NCBI GenBank assembly: GCA_029978705.1
Contig: JAPOIY010000002.1
Coordinates: 1-64,000 of the forward strand
DNA length: 64,000 nt
Direction of reading: 5' to 3'
From: Actinomycetota bacterium
GTDB taxonomy: Bacteria > Actinomycetota > Actinomycetes > S36-B12 > GCA-2699445
The notes beneath the pieces are model-generated. The model worked only from the letters and a program-made list of their open reading frames with translations, searched no databases and was not told where the DNA came from. Shown in pieces: positions 27,588 to 36,868 of the stretch. The position numbers were made by a program, and so were the translations under genes. The stretch's first letter is position 1, and every line of letters starts with the position of its first letter.

Positions 27588-27692
27588 GGTGGAACCACCT
27601 TATCGGGGCGCGGCGCGCGACACCGGGGACGCGGGAACTGGAATGCACCCCGCGAGTACGGCATCGTGTGCGGGAACGACCCCGGAGGACCC

Positions 27693-28193
27693 GTGACCAC
27701 CAAGATCGACCAGGTGCAGCACTACGCCGCCACTCCCGACGACGTGTTCGCCATGCTGAGCAACCCGGAGTTCGTGGAGCAGAAGTGCCGGGCCAGCGGG
27801 TCCATCGAGGCCTCCGCCGAGGTCACCGAGGAGGACGCCGACGTCACCATCGTCAGTCGGCGGGTGCTGCCCGCCAACCTGCCCGGGTTCGCCAAGAAGT
27901 TCGTCGGGGAGACCCTCACCCTCGTCGAGACCCAGCGGTGGACCGACCCCGAGGACGACGGCAGCCGCCGGGGCACGTTCGTCGTCGACTTCGGCAACAA
28001 CCCCATCTCGTTCAGCGGCGAGGTCCAGCTGGCGCCCGCCGGCGACGGGGCCACCGTCGAGACCAAGGGCGACCTGAAGTGCAGCGTCCCGTTCGCGGGC
28101 GGCAAGATCGAGGGCGTCGCCCGGGAGTGGATCACCAAGTACCTGGACAAGGAACAGCGCGTCGGCACGGAGTGGCTCGACAGCGACCACTGA
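27693..28193 (+). CDS. DUF2505 family protein (SRPBCC fold)
   Basis: A 166-residue protein with the actinobacterial DUF2505 pattern: an N-terminal Y-x-A-x-PDDVFAMLSNPEF start, RRVLPANLPGFAKKFVG near residue 70, and a C-terminal GGKIEGVAREWITKYLDKEQ helix. The fold is expected to be a START-like hydrophobic-cavity domain; the ligand is unknown. The GTG at 27693 is preceded by GGAGGA (27684-27689). It is divergent from NAD-glutamate dehydrogenase and convergent with the NarL-type regulator gene. Confidence 0.87.
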   Translation: MTTKIDQVQHYAATPDDVFAMLSNPEFVEQKCRASGSIEASAEVTEEDADVTIVSRRVLPANLPGFAKKFVGETLTLVETQRWTDPEDDGSRRGTFVVDFGNNPISFSGEVQLAPAGDGATVETKGDLKCSVPFAGGKIEGVAREWITKYLDKEQRVGTEWLDSDH

Positions 28194-28202
28194 CCTCGTC
28201 GC

Positions 28203-28820
28203 TCAGGTGAGGTGCTCCTGCGCCCACAGCGCGGCCTGCACCCGGTCGGTGACGCCGAGCGTGGCGTAGATCTGGGTGAGGTGGGCCTTCACGGTCTTCT
28301 CGCTGATGTCCAGTCGCCGCGCGACCAGCCGGTTGGGCAGACCCTCCGCCACCAGGCGCAGCACCTCCACCTGCTTCGCGGTCAGTTTCTGGCTGCCGCT
28401 GCCGCTCTGCCGGGACTCCACGAGCGTGCGGGCGACCCGCGGGTCGATGGGGGAGCCACCGTTGGCCGCGGCTCGCACACCGTCGCTGAGGACCTGGGGC
28501 GACACGTCCTTCATGAGATAGCCCACGGCACCCGCATCGAGGCTGGCCAGCACGCGGTCCCGGTCGCCATAGGTGGTGAGCACCACGACGGCGGCCTCCG
28601 GCACCGACTCGCAGATCAGCCGGGTGCCCTCGATGCCGTCGGTCCCGGGCATCGACAGGTCCATGAGGACGACATCGGGGCGCAGTTCCTGTGCCAGTCG
28701 GGCCGCCGCGGCGCCGTCGTTGGCCGTCCCCACGACCTCGACGTCGGCCTGCTCCCCCAGCAGCATCCGGAGCCCCTGCACGACCACTTCATGATCGTCC
28801 ACGACCACCACTCGGATCAT
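28203..28820 (-). CDS. NarL/FixJ-family response regulator
   Basis: A 205-residue transcription regulator. The receiver domain (1-120) has the acidic pair VVDDHEVV, the phospho-acceptor Asp in VVLMDLSMPG at about 54, Thr in VVLTTYG at about 82 and Lys in GYLMKDVSP at about 104, all intact. The LuxR-type helix-turn-helix (about 140-205) reads LTAKQVEVLRLVAEGLPN and ISEKTVKAHL. It overlaps the histidine kinase stop by 4 bp (ATGA), so the two form a cognate pair. Confidence 0.94.
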   Translation of the reverse strand: MIRVVVVDDHEVVVQGLRMLLGEQADVEVVGTANDGAAAARLAQELRPDVVLMDLSMPGTDGIEGTRLICESVPEAAVVVLTTYGDRDRVLASLDAGAVGYLMKDVSPQVLSDGVRAAANGGSPIDPRVARTLVESRQSGSGSQKLTAKQVEVLRLVAEGLPNRLVARRLDISEKTVKAHLTQIYATLGVTDRVQAALWAQEHLT

Positions 28821-30109
28821 TGTTCCTCCACCCGAAACGTCACCGTCGTCCCCGCGCGGGGGGCCGAGTCGATGACGAGGTCGCCGCCGACCGCTGCCGC
28901 TACATCCTCGCTGATGGTCAGGCCCATGTGTCCCGGTTCCCGCTCCCCGGCCACGAAACCGTCTCCGTCGTCGGAGACGCGCAGGACCACGTCAGACCCC
29001 TCCCGGTCCAGCGTGACGGCGATGGTCCCGGCGGCGGCGTGTTTGGTGGCGTTGGCCACAGCCTCGCGGGCGATGCGGTAGATGGCGGTCTGCAGTTCGG
29101 GGTCCAGACCCGGCAGGTCGGTGGCGGTCACGTCCACCTCGGCTGTCGCTCCCAGGTCGGTCAACGCAGCCGTCAGGCCGGTGCGTTCCAGGTTGGGGGG
29201 GTAGATGTCGACGAGCAGGGAGCGCATCTCGCGGACGGCGTCGCGGGCCTGCGTCGCCGCGGCCGCCAGTTGCTCCGACTGGGTCGTGTCGCCCGACGCC
29301 GCCGCCCGCGACGACAGCCCCGCGAGAGTGAACGACAGCCCCGCCAACTCCTGGACGGTGCCGTCGTGCAGGTCCGCGGCGATCCGGCGCCGCTCCACGT
29401 CCCCCGCCTGCAGGCTGCGCTGCAGCAGTTCCTGCCGGTGAGCCAGGTCGTCGCTGATGCGTCCCGCCATGCGTACCGCGAGCATGCCCAGCAACAGGCC
29501 CATGAGCAGCAGGGACCCGACCAGGACGGGCACGAACGACCACCAGATGGTGCGCGCCTGCTCCCGGATCTGGTCCTGCAACTGATGCACCTGGAACACG
29601 TACGTCTGGCCGTCGGCGCCGGTCAGCGGAACGGTGACGTCGACGATGTCGGCCTCGGGGTCCAGGTAGCGGTTCTCGGGACGGCTGGTGTCGGCGGGGC
29701 CCGTCATCGGCGCGGCGCCGGGGGCGAACTCCGCGCCCAGGGGGCCGAGGTCGAACGTCTCCCCGATGACCCGCGGGTCGTTGGCGTACACCACCACGCC
29801 GTCGGCGTCCCAGATCCGCAGCCCGAGGATGTCGGACCCCTCCGCGGTGGTGGCCAGCGCCGAGTCGAGGGCCGCGACATCGCCGGGGCGCCCGGCGAGC
29901 ACCTGCTGGGTGAGTCGGGGCTGCACGACGGAGCGGGCGAGGAACAGCGCGGTCAGCTCCGCGTCCTGCATCGACTGCTCGCGGGCGACGGCCACGGAGG
30001 CGGCGAGGCTCAGCCCCGTGAGCACGACCATGCCGATCAGGCCGGGGATGAGGAACCGCAACATCTCGCGCCGCACCACGTTGCGGGGTTCGGTCGCGGT
30101 CATAGGCAC
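28817..30109 (-). CDS. HisKA_3 sensor histidine kinase
   Basis: A 430-residue membrane sensor kinase. Transmembrane helix 1 is at about 19-42, an extracytoplasmic sensor of about 145 residues follows (a possible Cache/sCache-like fold with WDADGVVVYAND), and helix 2 is at about 190-212. The dimerisation domain has the phospho-accepting His in RRRIAADLHDGTVQEL at about 246. The ATPase domain has an N box (AVANATKHAAAG) and a G box (VSDDGDGF, GHMGLTI). It is cotranscribed with the NarL-type regulator. The signal is unknown. Confidence 0.93.
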   Translation of the reverse strand: MPMTATEPRNVVRREMLRFLIPGLIGMVVLTGLSLAASVAVAREQSMQDAELTALFLARSVVQPRLTQQVLAGRPGDVAALDSALATTAEGSDILGLRIWDADGVVVYANDPRVIGETFDLGPLGAEFAPGAAPMTGPADTSRPENRYLDPEADIVDVTVPLTGADGQTYVFQVHQLQDQIREQARTIWWSFVPVLVGSLLLMGLLLGMLAVRMAGRISDDLAHRQELLQRSLQAGDVERRRIAADLHDGTVQELAGLSFTLAGLSSRAAASGDTTQSEQLAAAATQARDAVREMRSLLVDIYPPNLERTGLTAALTDLGATAEVDVTATDLPGLDPELQTAIYRIAREAVANATKHAAAGTIAVTLDREGSDVVLRVSDDGDGFVAGEREPGHMGLTISEDVAAAVGGDLVIDSAPRAGTTVTFRVEEQ

Positions 30110-30128
30110 AGTGTGGCCGGTCGGGGCG

Positions 30129-30575
30129 TCAGTAGCTGAGGGTGCCGGAGCACTGCTCCCCCGACGCCCGGTTCACCGCCCGCATCACGTACGTGTCCAC
30201 GCCGGGCAGGTTCGGGGTGTGAGCTCCGGGCCCGTGACCCCGGGGGCCTCGGGGGCCGCGGCCCGGTCCGGGACCGGCCGGGCGGCCGTTGTGGGTCAGG
30301 TCGACCCGCCACGGGCCCCGCGGACCGGAGATCCGCACCTGGACCTCGATGCCCCGCCGCGACGCGCGCGCGGAGATGACCCACCCGCTCGGTCCCGAAC
30401 ACGGGCCCGACGCGGTGATGGTGTCGGCGCCACCCGTCGCCCACGACGGCTCACCGGGCGCACCGGGATGGGTCAGGGGGGCGGGTGGGGATTCGGCGTG
30501 AGCGGGGCCGGCCGCCAGCAGCGCCAGGACGGCGACGGCCACTCCACCCCACGAACGCAGCATCACGGCCATCAC
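30129..30575 (-). CDS. Small secreted protein, function unknown
   Basis: A protein of about 145 residues with a clear signal peptide (MLRSWGGVAVAVLALLAAGPAHA) and a mature region rich in Gly and Pro (GPGPGRGPRGPRGHGPG). Two Cys are seen, one early (GPCSGPSG) and one near the end (EQCSGTLSY), which could form a disulfide. The start is ambiguous between GTG 30575, ATG 30572, GTG 30566 and ATG 30563; AGGAGG is best spaced for 30566 or 30563. No family was recognised. Confidence 0.65.
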   Translation of the reverse strand: MMAVMLRSWGGVAVAVLALLAAGPAHAESPPAPLTHPGAPGEPSWATGGADTITASGPCSGPSGWVISARASRRGIEVQVRISGPRGPWRVDLTHNGRPAGPGPGRGPRGPRGHGPGAHTPNLPGVDTYVMRAVNRASGEQCSGTLSY

Positions 30576-30596
30576 CTCCTCCCCCCTGAGAATGAC

Positions 30597-31784
30597 TCAC
30601 GGGCTCCGCGCCGCACAATGCGACCATGGTCCTAGGACCACCCGGTACCAGGCCCAGGCGGCGGCGGCCACGACCAGGCCGATCCGCAGCGCCTGCAACG
30701 ACACCAACGTGGGGTCCCCGGCCAGCAGCCAGCCGTAGCCGGAGGGGTACAGCACCTGCGTGATCACGGCGGCCACCGCCACGAGGACCACCGGGCCGCG
30801 CACGCGGCTGCCCGGCGCCACGAGACACAGTGTGCCGAGCCCCAGCAGCCAGACGCTGTACTGCGGGGAGAACACCCGACTGACGACGACGGAGAACAGC
30901 ACGACGGTGAAGGCCACGTCGGCGGGGAGCCGGGTCTCCAGCCGGCGGCGCCACCAGACCACCGCCAGCCACCCGAAGCCGGCCCCGGCGACGACGGTGA
31001 GGATCGTGGCGACGACGCCGGCGCCGGCGTCGGTGATCTCCATCGACCCGTAGCGGTAGTCGATGCCGACGCCGCCCACGGCCGCGTTGCGGATGAGGAA
31101 GGGCAACGCCCCCACGGACTCCGCCTGCAGGCCGCGGTTCCCCTGCCCGGCGAGGAATCCGGACAGACCGTCGAAGAACGCCGCGGCCACCGCGAGGCCC
31201 GCCAACACCGTGACGCCGAGGGCGGCACCCGCCGAGACGATGGACCGCCGGGGCACCGTGGCCAGCAACAACACGGGCCACAGCTTCGCGCCGGCGCCCA
31301 GCCCTGCCCAGATCCCGACGGCGACGGGACGGCCGGCCGCGAGGACGGCGAGCACGGCGAAAAGAGTGGGTACGACATCGAAGCGGCTGACCAGGACGGG
31401 CCCGATCACCAGCCCGAACAGCACCCACAGGGCGCCCGCCCGCATCGTGTGCGCCGCCAGGACACACGTGAGCACCAGATCGACGAGCACGATCGCGACG
31501 AGCAGCGCCGTCACGGCGTCGGCCCCGACGCCCCCGGCCAGGAAGAAGAACGCGGACAGCGGCGGGTACTGCCAGCGGTCGTCGACCGGCAGGTCCCCCG
31601 CCTGCAGGAGCGGCACCCACTGCGCGTAGACGGTGAGATCCGAGAACGCATCGGGGCCGGCGGGATAGAACGGGAGCTCGCGCAGCCCCTCGGCCACGAG
31701 CAGGGCACGGCTGGCGGCCCACGCCGCGAGCAGCGGCAGCCACAGCCACCACCGGGCCCGGCCCGGCGCGGACGCTGCGGGCAT
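30597..31784 (-). CDS. GT87-type membrane glycosyltransferase
   Basis: A 395-residue multi-spanning membrane protein of the DUF2029/GT87 polyprenyl-phosphate-mannose-dependent mannosyltransferase type. About nine hydrophobic segments are seen. The first loop has the acidic FSDLTVYAQW and the conserved aromatic/proline RWQYPPLSAFF stretch typical of the family, and later GAGAKLWPVLLL and FSPQYSVWLLG. The ATG at 31784 overlaps the P5C dehydrogenase stop by one base (TGATG). It probably mannosylates an envelope lipid or glycan on the outer face of the membrane; the acceptor is unknown. Confidence 0.83.
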   Translation of the reverse strand: MPAASAPGRARWWLWLPLLAAWAASRALLVAEGLRELPFYPAGPDAFSDLTVYAQWVPLLQAGDLPVDDRWQYPPLSAFFFLAGGVGADAVTALLVAIVLVDLVLTCVLAAHTMRAGALWVLFGLVIGPVLVSRFDVVPTLFAVLAVLAAGRPVAVGIWAGLGAGAKLWPVLLLATVPRRSIVSAGAALGVTVLAGLAVAAAFFDGLSGFLAGQGNRGLQAESVGALPFLIRNAAVGGVGIDYRYGSMEITDAGAGVVATILTVVAGAGFGWLAVVWWRRRLETRLPADVAFTVVLFSVVVSRVFSPQYSVWLLGLGTLCLVAPGSRVRGPVVLVAVAAVITQVLYPSGYGWLLAGDPTLVSLQALRIGLVVAAAAWAWYRVVLGPWSHCAARSP

Positions 31785-33412
31785 CAGTCCATGTGCGGGT
31801 AACGGTGGTCGATGGGCGGGACGAACGTCTCCTTGATCGACCGGGTGCTCGTCCAGCGCATGAGGTTCTGCGGCGCCCCCGCCTTGTCGTTCGTCCCCGA
31901 CGCACGGCCGCCCCCGAACGGCTGCTGCCCCACCACGGCGCCCGTGGGTTTGTCGTTGATGTAGAAGTTGCCCGCGGCGAACCGTAGCCGGTCGGTGGCC
32001 TCGGCGATGGCGGCACGGTCCTGGGCGATGATGGACCCGGTGAGCGCGTACGGGGAGATGCCCTCCATCTGGTCCATCACCGCGTAGTAGTCGGCGTCGT
32101 CGAAGACATGCACCGCCAGGATCGGCCCGAAGTACTCGGTGGTGAAGTACTCCCGGGTCGGGTCGCTGCACTCCAGCACCGTCGGGCGCACGAAGAACCC
32201 GGCCGAGTCGTCGGCCGACCCCCCGGCCAGGACGGTCACGGTGTCGTCGGCGGTGGCGCGCTGCTGCACCCCCGACAGCCTCGCGAACGCACGATCGTCG
32301 ATCACGGCGCCCATGAAGTTGCTGAAGTCGAGCACACTGCCCATGGCCAAGCCGTCGGTGGTGCCGGCCACGTCGTCGCGGATGCGGCGCCACACGCTGC
32401 GGGGCACGTAGGCGCGGGAGGCGGCGGAGCACTTCTGCCCCTGGAACTCGAACGCCCCACGCACCATGGCGGTCGCCACGACCCCCGGGTCGGCCGAGGG
32501 GTGGACCATGATGAAGTCCTTGCCGCCGGTCTCGCCCACGATGCGCGGGTAGGACCGGTACTGGTCGATGTTCTGCCCCACCGTGCGCCACAGCATCTGG
32601 AACACCGGGGTCGAGCCCGTGAAGTGGATCCCCGCGAGGTCCCGGTGGGCCAGCGTCACGTCCGACACGGGGATGCCCGTGCCCGTCACCATGTTGATCA
32701 CACCGGGCGGCAGCCCCGCCTCCACCAGCAGCTCCATGACCAGGGAGGCGGCGAACTGCTGGGTGGCCGCGGGTTTCCAGACGACGGTGTTGCCCATGAG
32801 CGCGGGCGCCGTGGGCAGGTTGCCCGCGATCGCGGTGAAGTTGAACGGCGTGATCGCATACACGAACCCGTCCAGCGGCCGGTGGTCGCTGCGGTTCCAC
32901 ACCCCCGGCCCGGAGATGGGCTGCTCCGCCAGGATCTGCCGGGCGAAGGTCACGTTGAAACGCCAGAAGTCGATCAGTTCGCACGCGGAGTCGATCTCGG
33001 CCTGGATGGCGGTCTTGGACTGGCCCAGCATCGTGGCGGCGTTGAGCCGGTCGCGCCACGGGCCGCTCAGCAGGTCCGCGGCCTTGAGCAGGATCGCGGC
33101 CCGGTCGTCAAAGGCCATGTCGCGCCAGGCGGGGGCGGCGGCCGAAGCGGCCGCGACGGCGCTCTGCGCGTCCGCGGCCAGGGACTCCCGCCCCGTGCCC
33201 AGGACGGCGTGGCGGTCGTGCGGCTGCACCACGGTGAACGGGTCGCCGGCGGCGGCGACCCACTCCCCCCCGATGTACTGCGGGAACTCGCGGCCCTCGC
33301 CGGGGGCGAGTTCGGTCAGGGCGTCCTGCAGCGACGCACGCGCCGCACTGCCCGGCTCGTACATCCGCGTCGGCTCATTGCTGACCGCTGGTGTGTCGGT
33401 GACGGCGTCCAC
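31784..33412 (-). CDS. pruA: L-glutamate gamma-semialdehyde (P5C) dehydrogenase
   Basis: A 542-residue aldehyde dehydrogenase that oxidises glutamate-5-semialdehyde to glutamate with NAD in proline breakdown. The signatures of the monofunctional P5CDH group are WNRSDHRPLDGFVYAITPFNF near residue 180 (quoted here as RPLDGFVYAITPFNF), catalytic Glu in VGETGGKDF at about 295, catalytic Cys in FQGQKCSAASR at about 328, and QQPFGGGRASGTNDKAG near 500. The GTG start at 33412 follows GGGAGG at 8 bp. No proline dehydrogenase gene is adjacent. Confidence 0.94.
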   Translation of the reverse strand: MDAVTDTPAVSNEPTRMYEPGSAARASLQDALTELAPGEGREFPQYIGGEWVAAAGDPFTVVQPHDRHAVLGTGRESLAADAQSAVAAASAAAPAWRDMAFDDRAAILLKAADLLSGPWRDRLNAATMLGQSKTAIQAEIDSACELIDFWRFNVTFARQILAEQPISGPGVWNRSDHRPLDGFVYAITPFNFTAIAGNLPTAPALMGNTVVWKPAATQQFAASLVMELLVEAGLPPGVINMVTGTGIPVSDVTLAHRDLAGIHFTGSTPVFQMLWRTVGQNIDQYRSYPRIVGETGGKDFIMVHPSADPGVVATAMVRGAFEFQGQKCSAASRAYVPRSVWRRIRDDVAGTTDGLAMGSVLDFSNFMGAVIDDRAFARLSGVQQRATADDTVTVLAGGSADDSAGFFVRPTVLECSDPTREYFTTEYFGPILAVHVFDDADYYAVMDQMEGISPYALTGSIIAQDRAAIAEATDRLRFAAGNFYINDKPTGAVVGQQPFGGGRASGTNDKAGAPQNLMRWTSTRSIKETFVPPIDHRYPHMD

Positions 33413-33474
33413 TGGTTGGCCTCCCGGTCGTCTGGCGTCATCCTGGCAGCCGCGCCGTCCCGTTGGCATCCCGG

Positions 33475-33894
33475 TCAGGCGACGAGCTCGCCCAACTCCT
33501 GGCGGGCGTACCACTGCAGCTCGCCGGGAAGGGGTTCCGCCCGCCCGGTGAGCGCCGCCACGACCGCAGGGGCGGCGTCGGCGGGGTCGGCGTAGATGGC
33601 GACGAAACGTTCCACCGGCAGCCGCCGGGTCAGCAGCACCGACCCGTCGGGTTCGGGGTCCGCCCACTCCTCGGGGATGGTGGCCACCACGACGGCGCGC
33701 CGGCGGGGCGCCTCGGGCTCGGAGCGCAGCGCCGTCAGGGAGTGGTCAGCGGCGGACTGCAGGGTCAGGTACTCGGCCTCGTCGACGTCGTCGCCGGCGG
33801 GCAGGGGGTAGGCGTGCCACCCGGACGACGGCAGCGCACCGCTGTCGGCGGCCCGGCGCAGCCCGACGAACGTGACGGGGACGTAGACGCGCAC
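33475..33894 (-). CDS. DUF6912-like conserved protein
   Basis: A 139-residue protein beginning MRVYVPVTFVGL and ending WYARQELGELVA. This pattern is that of small conserved actinobacterial proteins (DUF6912, as far as I recognise it). The predicted cytoplasmic fold is alpha/beta, with a TIPEEWADP element in the middle. It lies 3 bp after the patatin-like gene, on the same strand. No function is known. Confidence 0.72.
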   Translation of the reverse strand: MRVYVPVTFVGLRRAADSGALPSSGWHAYPLPAGDDVDEAEYLTLQSAADHSLTALRSEPEAPRRRAVVVATIPEEWADPEPDGSVLLTRRLPVERFVAIYADPADAAPAVVAALTGRAEPLPGELQWYARQELGELVA

Positions 33895-33897
33895 GCG

Positions 33898-34899
33898 TCA
33901 CCCGACTTCGGACAGGTGGTCGGGGCCCACGTTCTCCGGGTCCCGCAGGGTGTGCACACTCGAGCGCAGCGACGTCTCCAGCACCTTGATGCGCCGCGGC
34001 AGGTCCATGGCGTTGCCGCCCATCGCCTCGAGGTCGTCGGGACCGGGCCCGATGACCGTGACGTTGGCGCCGTGGGAGCGGACCTTGTCGGCCTCCCGCA
34101 GACAGCGTTTGGTGACCTGCAGCCGCCAGCGCCGCTCCAGGCGGGTGAGCAGGGTGGTGGGGCGGTCGAGGTGGAACGAGACCATGGGGGCCAGGACGTA
34201 CACCTCGTCGAGCCCCGCCCCGGCCACGAGGTCGGCGTTGGTGGCCGACCACGTGCCGCCGTCGACGTACTCGCGGCCGTCGATGCGCACGGGCGCGAAC
34301 CATGCGGGGATCGCGCACGAGGCCATCACGGCGTCGGACAGCGGCGCCACCGGCGCCTCCGCCTTGCCGAACGGCACGCGACGACCGTCGGCGTAGTCCA
34401 TCGCGACGACCCACAGGTCGGGGTGGGGCGACCATTCGTCCATGGGCGTGATGGCCTCCACCAGGTGCCCGATGCGGGCCAGGGACCCGGTGCCGGTGGG
34501 CAGGAACCCCGACAGCACGGCGGTGGGCGGCATCCGGCGCACGCGGCGCAGACTCGAACCGATCAGTTTCGCGGATCCCGGTCCCAGCAGTTTCGGGCGC
34601 GACGGGCGACTGGGGCCGGTCGCCTTCTCATAGTCGAAGGAGTACCCGGCGAGGGGACCGTCGGTGATGGGAAGGCCGCGCTGGTGGGCCACCAACTGTT
34701 CGACCGAGACACCGGCCCCCAGCAGCGCCGCCAGCACCGAGCCGGCCGACGTGCCGACGATGACGTCGCAGTCGCGGGGGTCGACACCGTGCACGTCCTC
34801 CAGAGCGGCCAGCGCCCCGATCATCCATGCGGCCCCCAGGACCCCACCGCCCCCGAGAACCAGTCCCCGCCGGGTGGGGCGGGATCCCGCAGCGGACAT
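33898..34899 (-). CDS. Patatin-like phospholipase
   Basis: A 333-residue lipid acyl hydrolase with a Ser-Asp dyad. The oxyanion-hole motif GLVLGGGGVLGAAW is at residues 12-25, the nucleophile elbow GTSAG (Ser about 50) follows, and the catalytic Asp is in YVDGGTWSATNADL at about 215. No signal peptide is present, so it is cytoplasmic or peripheral to the membrane. It is followed by the DUF6912-like gene and lies next to the WS/DGAT acyltransferase gene, which suggests a local interest in lipid turnover (inference). Confidence 0.92.
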   Translation of the reverse strand: MSAAGSRPTRRGLVLGGGGVLGAAWMIGALAALEDVHGVDPRDCDVIVGTSAGSVLAALLGAGVSVEQLVAHQRGLPITDGPLAGYSFDYEKATGPSRPSRPKLLGPGSAKLIGSSLRRVRRMPPTAVLSGFLPTGTGSLARIGHLVEAITPMDEWSPHPDLWVVAMDYADGRRVPFGKAEAPVAPLSDAVMASCAIPAWFAPVRIDGREYVDGGTWSATNADLVAGAGLDEVYVLAPMVSFHLDRPTTLLTRLERRWRLQVTKRCLREADKVRSHGANVTVIGPGPDDLEAMGGNAMDLPRRIKVLETSLRSSVHTLRDPENVGPDHLSEVG

Positions 34900-34934
34900 C
34901 GGCTCACCTCTTGCAGCGGATCAAGGACCCTCGG

Positions 34935-36356
34935 TTATGCCTTTACCGTACGCCTCCGCCCGCTGGGAGTGGTGGTGTCAACCAGTTCCGACAAAGCTGC
35001 GACAATGCACTCCGCGAGCACGTCGACGTCCGGCATGGCGTCCCGGTCGGCGTTCAGACCGTAGTAGACCCCTCCGTCGTAGGAGGTCAACCCGATGCTG
35101 ACGGCCTGGCTCTTGGCCAGGGGCACCACCGGGTAGGCGGCCACCATGCGCGACCCCCCGGCGTACAGCGGGAACTGCGGCCCCGGCACGTTGGTGACGA
35201 CCAGGTTCCACACCCGCCGGGTCAGGCCACTGGCGGCGCGGGCACCGATGGCGTGCAGCGTGGGAGGCGCGAATCCGGTGAGCCCGACGATGGCCTGGGC
35301 GCCCAGGGCCTGACCGCTGGCCTTGAGCTGTCCCATCTCGAAGGCCACCCGCTGCAACCGCACGACCGGGTCCGGCTCTCCCACCGGCAGGTCGCACAGG
35401 AAGGCCGCCACCTGGTTGCCCGACGGTGCCGTATCCGCCTCGGGGCGCACGCTGACCGGCACCATGGCGCGGATGGTGCTGCGCGGGTAGACGTTCTCGC
35501 CACGCGTCATCAGCCACTCCCGCAGCGCTCCCGCGATCACCGCCAGGACGACGTCGTTGATCGTGCCGCCGTGGGCCTTGCGGATCCGTTTGTAGTCCGC
35601 CAGGGACGTGTCGGCGGTGCCGTAGCGCCGCTGCTCGCCGATCTCCACGTTGAGGGGGCTGGCGGAGGCGGGGCGGACCACGGTGGCGGCGGCGCTGAGC
35701 ACGCCCGCCACGTTGCGGCCGACCCCCACGGCGGTCTCGCGGATGTCCCCGAACCCGGACTTCACCGAGTCGACGACGGCAGCGGGGGATCGCACCGAGT
35801 CGGCCACGCCGCCGACGAACAGTTCCAGCGCCGTGGGTTCGCGGGCGGGGCGCCACACGTCGGTCCCCATGGCGCGGGGCTCGGGGGTGACGTCCAGGAT
35901 GACCTGGCCGATGTCCACGGCCGCCATCCCGTCGACCATGGCGTGGTGGCTCTTGCTGAGGATGGCGAAGCGACCGCCCGCGAGGCCCTCGATCAGGTAC
36001 ATCTCCCACAGCGGGCGGTTCTGGTCGAGGGGGCGGCTCATGATCCGCGCCACCAGTTCCCGCAGCTGGGCGTCGGTGCCGGGTTTGGGCAGCGCCGAGC
36101 GGCGCACGTGGTAGGTGACGTCGAACGACTCGTCGTCCACCCACACCGGATTGGCGACCCGGCCGGGCACCCAACGCACCCGCTGCCGGTACCGGGGGAC
36201 GAACGCGATCCGGGTCTTGATGAGCTGGACGAGGCGGTCGTGGTCGAAGCCGTCGGGCGGCGCCTCGAAGATGGCGACACTGCCGACGTGCATGGGGGTG
36301 GTCGGCTCCTCCAGATACAGGAACGACACGTCCAGGGGACTCAGGCGGTCAGCCAC
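34935..36356 (-). CDS. Wax ester synthase / diacylglycerol acyltransferase (WS/DGAT)
   Basis: A 473-residue bifunctional acyltransferase that joins acyl-CoA to diacylglycerol or fatty alcohols to make storage lipids. The catalytic HHxxxDG is seen as KSHHAMVDG at about residue 138. The N-terminal LSPLDVSFLYLE and the later PLYAGGSRMVAAYP and GLTSYDGGVYYGLNAD blocks are typical of the family. The GTG at 36356 follows AAGGAGGG. The neighbouring patatin could release the stored acyl chains. Confidence 0.93.
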   Translation of the reverse strand: MADRLSPLDVSFLYLEEPTTPMHVGSVAIFEAPPDGFDHDRLVQLIKTRIAFVPRYRQRVRWVPGRVANPVWVDDESFDVTYHVRRSALPKPGTDAQLRELVARIMSRPLDQNRPLWEMYLIEGLAGGRFAILSKSHHAMVDGMAAVDIGQVILDVTPEPRAMGTDVWRPAREPTALELFVGGVADSVRSPAAVVDSVKSGFGDIRETAVGVGRNVAGVLSAAATVVRPASASPLNVEIGEQRRYGTADTSLADYKRIRKAHGGTINDVVLAVIAGALREWLMTRGENVYPRSTIRAMVPVSVRPEADTAPSGNQVAAFLCDLPVGEPDPVVRLQRVAFEMGQLKASGQALGAQAIVGLTGFAPPTLHAIGARAASGLTRRVWNLVVTNVPGPQFPLYAGGSRMVAAYPVVPLAKSQAVSIGLTSYDGGVYYGLNADRDAMPDVDVLAECIVAALSELVDTTTPSGRRRTVKA

Positions 36357-36868
36357 ACGCCCTCCTTCCGCAGCGGGAACATCGTGTCATGTCACCGCCC
36401 GCGGCCACCCGGCGACTCCCCGGTCACCGACCGTTGGTCGGAACGGGTGAACCGTGCGGCTGCGGGGAACCCCGCGTTGCGTAACCGGGTCCCCGGAGTC
36501 ACTCTCGAAGAGTCGATGACGGAACGAGGAGATCCTCAGCGGACGATCCCTCTTCCCGAAAAGACACAAGTCCATAGAGGAACTGATGGCACGGATCGAC
36601 CGATCCGACACGTCGTCGGTGCGCGAACTCCCGGTCACCACGTGATGGGCAATCATCACAAGCGCTCAATCAAAATGCGCAGGACGAGGGACAAGCAACC
36701 ACCACACGAATGTCGACGTGGACCACGTCATCGGAGAACTCGACGGACAACACCACAACCGCATATTCCGCAATGAAGGAACAGCAAGTTCCACAAGGAA
36801 ATCAGGAACACGCCTGATACTCACCAACAAGCTCATCGCTTGTGAGATCACCTGAGAGTTATGCGGAC
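36357..36868 (+). other. Orphan AT-richer region, possible structured RNA or leader with mini-ORFs
   Basis: No known gene. The first part (36421-36520) is GC-rich and forms a string of short stems on paper: CCGACC-gtt-GGTCGG, ACGG-gtgaa-CCGT, GCGGG-gaac-CCCGC and ACTCT-cga-AGAGT. From 36640 to 36868 the base composition drops well below the window average. On the plus strand an ATG at 36586 behind AGAGGAA encodes 19 residues (MARIDRSDTSSVRELPVTT). Its stop overlaps the next ATG (TGATG) of a very basic 43-residue frame (36645-36776), and a third ATG overlaps that stop. A competing 35-residue frame lies at 36710-36817. The region ends at a strong plus-strand terminator (36869-36905). It could be an ncRNA, a regulatory leader or a decayed gene. 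Confidence 0.4.
36586..36645 (+). CDS. Candidate 19-residue leader peptide
   Basis: An ATG with a plausible ribosome binding site (AGAGGAA, 36576-36582) opens a 20-codon frame that ends TGA, with the stop overlapping a second ATG. The product MARIDRSDTSSVRELPVTT has protein-like composition, unlike most random frames nearby. No homologue was recognised. Confidence 0.25.
   Translation: MARIDRSDTSSVRELPVTT

Noticed and set aside
23862-28193. A 1443-codon plus-strand open frame opposite NAD-glutamate dehydrogenase
   Set aside because: It is the mirror of a strongly GC3-biased gene and its translation is His/Arg/Gly-rich without domains. Only its last 167 codons (from GTG 27693) are a real DUF2505 gene.
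36427-36500. Possible cobalamin or c-di-AMP riboswitch
   Set aside because: Fragments such as GGAACGGGTGAACC and CGGGGAACCCCGC recall parts of both consensus sequences. The cobalamin GCCAGGAGACC box and the c-di-AMP CAGCTAAC segment are missing, so no known class is claimed.
36387-36659. 90-codon minus-strand frame in the orphan region
   Set aside because: It has no ribosome binding site or recognisable motif and overlaps the upstream region of the WS/DGAT gene; the plus-strand signals are stronger.
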